DNA of 9,579 nt from Candidatus Zipacnadia bacterium. GTDB taxonomy: Bacteria > Armatimonadota > UBA5377 > JALGUK01. Where the stretch lies: contig JALGUK010000087.1 of assembly GCA_029820875.1 (NCBI GenBank), forward strand, positions 1 through 9,579, in the 5' to 3' direction. The position numbers and the translations under genes were made by a program. Positions 6,108 through 9,579 of the stretch are shown in pieces (the stretch's first letter is position 1; each line of letters opens with the position of its first letter). The notes below the pieces were generated by a model. It saw nothing but the letters and a program-made list of their open reading frames with translations, was not told the origin of the DNA and did not search any database.

Positions 6108-6901
6108 CGCTGGTGGTCACAACCTCCCGTCGCGCTGACGCCAAGCTGACAGCACAAGCGGAACAGATTGCAGAGCGCCTCGGGGCCCCGTTTGTTCCCC
6201 GCCGCGGGCAAAACCTGACGCGGCTCATGCAGGCGCATAACGTGGACGGCGTCGTCGTGGTTCGACCCGACGGCGCCGTGTTCACATCGCCGAAATTGTC
6301 GGACGACTTCTTTTTTCACCCCAACATGGCCAAGGTGCGAATCAAGGGCCTCCAGCTTGGGCGCCCAGACCCTATGATAGCCGCGATGAACCTGCACGAG
6401 GGGGACACGGTGCTTGACTGCACACTCGGCAGAGGGTCGGATGCAATCGTCGCGAGCTTTGTAGTGGGCCGGTCAGGGCGAGTCGTCGGAATCGAGGTTG
6501 TTCCCCTTATAGCCACGCTGGTGGCCGTCGGGCTGAAGGAGTATGTGACGGATTCAAACGCGCTGAACGAAGCGATGCGACGCGTCGAGGTCGTCTGCGC
6601 CGATCACCGTGAGGCCCTCGCGCAGTACCCATCCGCCAGCTTTGACGTGGTTTACTTCGATCCGTTGTTCAGCTCCCCCGTAATGCAGTCACAGGCGATG
6701 GCATCTCTCCGGGAGCTTGCAGATCCACGTAGCATCTCCCCGGAAGTGCTCGCCGAAGCCGTGCGGGTTGCGCGTCGGCGGGTGGTAATAAAGGACAGCC
6801 GCGGCTCGCCCCTTTGGAAGGGGCTCGGAATCAGTCAAGTTGAGGGTGGAAGGGGAAGCCGCATCGAATATGGAATTGTGAGAGTGGACGAAACCAGATA
6901 G
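6101..6901 (+). CDS. YpiP/RsmJ-like class I SAM-dependent methyltransferase
   Basis: This soluble protein of 266 residues resembles the DUF548-type methyltransferases, which include B. subtilis YpiP (function unknown) and E. coli RsmJ (16S rRNA guanine-N2 methyltransferase). VTTSR at 6-10 and FFHPNMAKVRIK at 71-82 are the N-terminal signature I associate with YpiP. The SAM loop is VLDCTLGRGSDA (104-115), the strand-2 acid is E132 in GIEVVP, D168 follows in CADH, and YFDPLF (185-190) is the motif IV position. Methylation of rRNA is a family-based guess. ATG 6101 overlaps the cimA stop by 7 nt and has GGGGAA only 2 nt upstream, so translation is probably coupled to cimA, and the gene should share the T-box control. 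Confidence 0.82.
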   Translation: MLTLVVTTSRRADAKLTAQAEQIAERLGAPFVPRRGQNLTRLMQAHNVDGVVVVRPDGAVFTSPKLSDDFFFHPNMAKVRIKGLQLGRPDPMIAAMNLHEGDTVLDCTLGRGSDAIVASFVVGRSGRVVGIEVVPLIATLVAVGLKEYVTDSNALNEAMRRVEVVCADHREALAQYPSASFDVVYFDPLFSSPVMQSQAMASLRELADPRSISPEVLAEAVRVARRRVVIKDSRGSPLWKGLGISQVEGGRGSRIEYGIVRVDETR

Positions 6902-6921
6902 CCCAAGGAGATTTCCCGCCC

Positions 6922-8160
6922 ATGAATCGCATCTTGCACCTCGCGTGCATGCTGGGGCTCCTCGCCGCACTGTCAGGTTGCGCCCGCTACCCAGAAGGCC
7001 CTGGAAGCGGGGTGCACGTACCAGACCGGGTTATCGCGTTTCAAATGACGGTCAAAGGCCGCATCAATCCCGCTTATTACTATTTCTTCGCCGTTGACAC
7101 CGATGAAGACCACGGTACCGACGGCCCCTTACCGGTTGCGGCAGGGCCGTTCTGGGGGAACGGCTGGGGCACCGGCTCCATCACGCGATTCCTCGAGTTC
7201 CACATCGGGCCGCCGCCGCAACTGTGGGCGGCCGTTGCGAGAGCGGAGCTTGTGACGGCAGGCGGGGGAATAGTCAACGCTGTCGGCTCGCCGACTGACG
7301 CTGCTCTCGGGCAGCATCTGCTAACGGTGCAGACGGTACAGCTCGGTGCGGTCGCCGTTTCCGGGACCGGGATGGTACAGGGCGCAACGAACGTGTCGGA
7401 CCAAAACGCCGGCACATTCTCAATCGAGACCGCCGCAACGGGAGCCACTATAGCTGGAGGCGTGACCTTCACCCCAGCCGCGGACGGTAGCCGCCCCCTC
7501 ACCACGGCGGAGACGGAGCGCCTGAATCAGTTGAACGCGGGCGGAGTCACCCTTGCAGCCGACTCCCTGGACGTTTTCGGCCTGACTTTGCAGATAAGCG
7601 CTGCCCCCCTCGCCGGGACATCAACCATCCAAGTTCAGCCGACGACGGCCCAGGTGAGAGACGTCTTCACCGCGGACGTGACAAATGTTCAAACCATCAG
7701 CACCGGAACAGTGACCGCGAACTCGAGCGTTTCAACCGGCACGCCTCCAATTCCCGGCGTCACCCTGATTACGGGAACGCTCACACAGGGCGGCACTGCG
7801 ACCATCCAGACCACCCTTTCGCCGAACGCCACCCTGGTTGCCGACCAACCCTTCGCCTGGACCGACCCCACCGGCTCCAATACGTGGCGGGCGACGATTG
7901 ACATCGCCGACCTGGGACAAAACGTGAGTGAAATCAGCTTCAACTTCATCACGACAACGGAGTTAATCTTTGATCCACAGTTCACAGGGGAGAATATTTT
8001 CGACGGCTTGGGACCGCGTGGAAACGACTATGTGACGGTGCGCCTGGATGTGGACGATGTTTTCACCAACCAGGACACCCTTTCGCCAGAAAGAGAGGGC
8101 GATGTGACGGTTCCAGATATTGACATCACCGACTGGCGCGTCGAGGTGCGCAGGCCGTAA
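6922..8160 (+). CDS. Lipoprotein of unknown function
   Basis: I do not recognise the family. The protein has 412 residues. It starts with a short basic end and a hydrophobic stretch ending in the lipobox LSGC (17-20), so C20 should be lipidated and the protein anchored to a membrane facing the periplasm or the outside. Residues 31-110 are a compact segment with YYYFFAVDTDED (52-63), an acidic motif that could bind calcium, and with WGNGWGTG (78-85). Residues about 130-310 are rich in Thr, Ala, Val and Gly with regular beta-like alternation. Residues 335-410 are acidic (NDYVTVRLDVDDVF, VPDIDITDW) and look like a folded beta domain. ATG 6922 has AAGGAG (6905-6910) 11 nt upstream and begins 20 nt after the methyltransferase stop, so it may be co-transcribed with cimA. 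It ends 3 nt from a convergent gene. Confidence 0.8.
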   Translation: MNRILHLACMLGLLAALSGCARYPEGPGSGVHVPDRVIAFQMTVKGRINPAYYYFFAVDTDEDHGTDGPLPVAAGPFWGNGWGTGSITRFLEFHIGPPPQLWAAVARAELVTAGGGIVNAVGSPTDAALGQHLLTVQTVQLGAVAVSGTGMVQGATNVSDQNAGTFSIETAATGATIAGGVTFTPAADGSRPLTTAETERLNQLNAGGVTLAADSLDVFGLTLQISAAPLAGTSTIQVQPTTAQVRDVFTADVTNVQTISTGTVTANSSVSTGTPPIPGVTLITGTLTQGGTATIQTTLSPNATLVADQPFAWTDPTGSNTWRATIDIADLGQNVSEISFNFITTTELIFDPQFTGENIFDGLGPRGNDYVTVRLDVDDVFTNQDTLSPEREGDVTVPDIDITDWRVEVRRP

Positions 8161-8163
8161 GGT

Positions 8164-9579
8164 TTATAGCTGCTCGCCGAGGGTCGTGTCCAGATACTGC
8201 CCCTGAGTGCCCACACCAAAGGCGCGGCTACGCACCGGGAACGCATTGATGCCCAGATCCAACCGTATCGCCTTCTGCTGCTTGCTGTACGTCAGTTGCG
8301 CGGTCCAGCAGTGCAGGTCCCGCGTGACGCGGATATCGTTGTAGTCCAGCCGGTTCATACGGCCGTTGTAGCCCGCAAGCCATTCAATCCGCCACATATC
8401 CCCGATGAACCAGTCCAGCTCGCCTCTCAACTGGTCCAACCGGCCCCTCTCAATGTCGTACCGCATTCCAAGGGATGAGGCCAGCGTTCCCGGGGCGCGC
8501 TTGGTGTAACGCATAAGGAGGCTCCGCCACTCATGCCGTTCCGGGCTGAAGCCCGTCGAGATGTCTATCATACTCGTCCGGCCGGTACGCACCTGGGCGC
8601 GGGTGGAAATGTCCCGCCACAGGCCGCGGTCAAGGTCACGTCCGAAGTTTGTCGAGAGGCGCACCCAGCTACGGATGGTCCGGCCGAACTCGCCTCGAAT
8701 GGAATTGTAGTCGCCCGCGAAATCAAACCGGTAGGGCGAAAAACCCGCCGAACCGGTATAGGTGTAGTTTATTCGTGATGCCCAGCCGGCTCCGTAATCG
8801 TTTTCAAGATCCAGGCGTGTGCCGATAACGTATTGAGCGGTACTGTCCCCGTAAAAAGATTGCCGCAGCCTGCCGGTCCACCGTAGACGGGCTCGGCGGC
8901 CGAGGGAAATCGGCTGCGCACCATAGCCGCCCAATTGCAGGTCTACCGCCCCTCGGAATAAGTTCAAAGAGTTTGCGGCTCCGCTCTGGCCGCTTGGCCG
9001 CCGCTCACGAAACTGTCCGAGGCTCATCTGAATGCTGCCGGGAATCTTGCCCAGCAGGCGCCCTCTCAGTCGCCGGCTGTCGGTCTGCAGGACAAGCTCA
9101 GGGAGCCGCTGCAGCGATTGAAAGTTGTTATCGCCTTCGTAGTTGTCAAGATCCCATCGCTGCTCTGCCGTGAGCGTCCAGTCCAAGGTGTTGCCGCGCT
9201 TGTTGAGCACGAGCCGGGTGTCCAGGTCGCGATTGTCCGGGGTGTCCTTGCCGGTGGTCGTGTCGCGGAAGGTGGCGTTGAGGTTTGCAGTCAGCCCGTC
9301 GCCCCATTGCTGGGTATGGCGGAGGCTCGAAGAAAATCGGCTTTGACTGTAATTTCCCGAGGTTGCTGAATAGTTAAGTCCCAGATTTGTATCCGAATCG
9401 CTGTCGCGGTTGCGAAAGACGAGATTCATGTCCTGACGCGTGACTGCGCTGGTCGCGAAAGCGGAATTGCGACTGAAGTTTATCGAGCTTGAATAGGATG
9501 TCGCCTGCGAAAACCGCGCCGTGTGCCGCACGCGCCCAGTCAGTGACTTCCGGCTCGGCTCATAGAACAACGACGCCGA
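8164..9579 (-). CDS. LptD-like outer-membrane beta-barrel protein (C-terminal part)
   Basis: The frame is open at the window edge, so the N-terminus and any signal peptide lie beyond 9579; 471 residues are visible. A TTG at 9570 is in frame but is not a likely start. Nearly the whole sequence alternates polar and hydrophobic residues in short strands ending in aromatic residues, as in an outer-membrane barrel. Two local motifs point to LptD, the barrel that inserts lipopolysaccharide in the outer leaflet: QRLPELVL near 157-164, and RDLHCW (420-425) followed by strands ending in LGINAFP. About 23 residues follow the last clear strand and end in GEQL rather than an aromatic residue, which is unusual for a barrel C-terminus. 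If it is LptD, the jelly-roll domain should be encoded further right. Other large barrels cannot be excluded. Confidence 0.7.
   Translation of the reverse strand, partial: SASLFYEPSRKSLTGRVRHTARFSQATSYSSSINFSRNSAFATSAVTRQDMNLVFRNRDSDSDTNLGLNYSATSGNYSQSRFSSSLRHTQQWGDGLTANLNATFRDTTTGKDTPDNRDLDTRLVLNKRGNTLDWTLTAEQRWDLDNYEGDNNFQSLQRLPELVLQTDSRRLRGRLLGKIPGSIQMSLGQFRERRPSGQSGAANSLNLFRGAVDLQLGGYGAQPISLGRRARLRWTGRLRQSFYGDSTAQYVIGTRLDLENDYGAGWASRINYTYTGSAGFSPYRFDFAGDYNSIRGEFGRTIRSWVRLSTNFGRDLDRGLWRDISTRAQVRTGRTSMIDISTGFSPERHEWRSLLMRYTKRAPGTLASSLGMRYDIERGRLDQLRGELDWFIGDMWRIEWLAGYNGRMNRLDYNDIRVTRDLHCWTAQLTYSKQQKAIRLDLGINAFPVRSRAFGVGTQGQYLDTTLGEQL

Overview
The window comes from a GC-rich bacterium with an outer membrane: it carries a lipoprotein with a lipobox and a beta-barrel protein with LptD-like motifs. 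A T-box leader, best known from Firmicutes, sits in the middle. The phylum cannot be fixed from the sequence; a non-proteobacterial diderm or a deltaproteobacterial-type lineage would fit.

The left part (1-3968) is a tightly packed minus-strand operon read from right to left. It begins with an intact acylneuraminate cytidylyltransferase (neuA-like, 3187-3933). Next come a second diverged copy broken by an out-of-frame internal deletion (2566-3157), a class I SAM methyltransferase (1750-2517) and an M28-type metallopeptidase (41-1705 or 1753). The start of one more gene overlaps the peptidase stop codon and runs off the window at position 1. This looks like part of a surface nonulosonic-acid (sialic-acid-like) glycan locus, although no sugar synthase or glycosyltransferase is inside the window.

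The centre (about 3969-4508) is a divergent control region. It has an inverted repeat, a good sigma70-type promoter on the plus strand (4091-4119) and a complete transcription-attenuating T-box riboswitch (about 4152-4449). The antiterminator and terminator of the T-box can be drawn base by base.

The right part begins with cimA (4509-6107, citramalate synthase, first step of the threonine-independent isoleucine route). It overlaps by 7 nt a YpiP/RsmJ-like methyltransferase (6101-6901), followed 20 nt later by a lipoprotein of unknown function (6922-8160). The candidate specifier codon ATC (Ile) fits the role of CimA, so the leader probably senses uncharged tRNA-Ile and may also set the level of the two genes downstream. 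A convergent minus-strand gene (8164 to beyond 9579) encodes the C-terminal part of an LptD-like outer-membrane barrel; only 3 nt separate the two stop codons. I saw no tRNA or rRNA gene, transposase, CRISPR array or phage gene.
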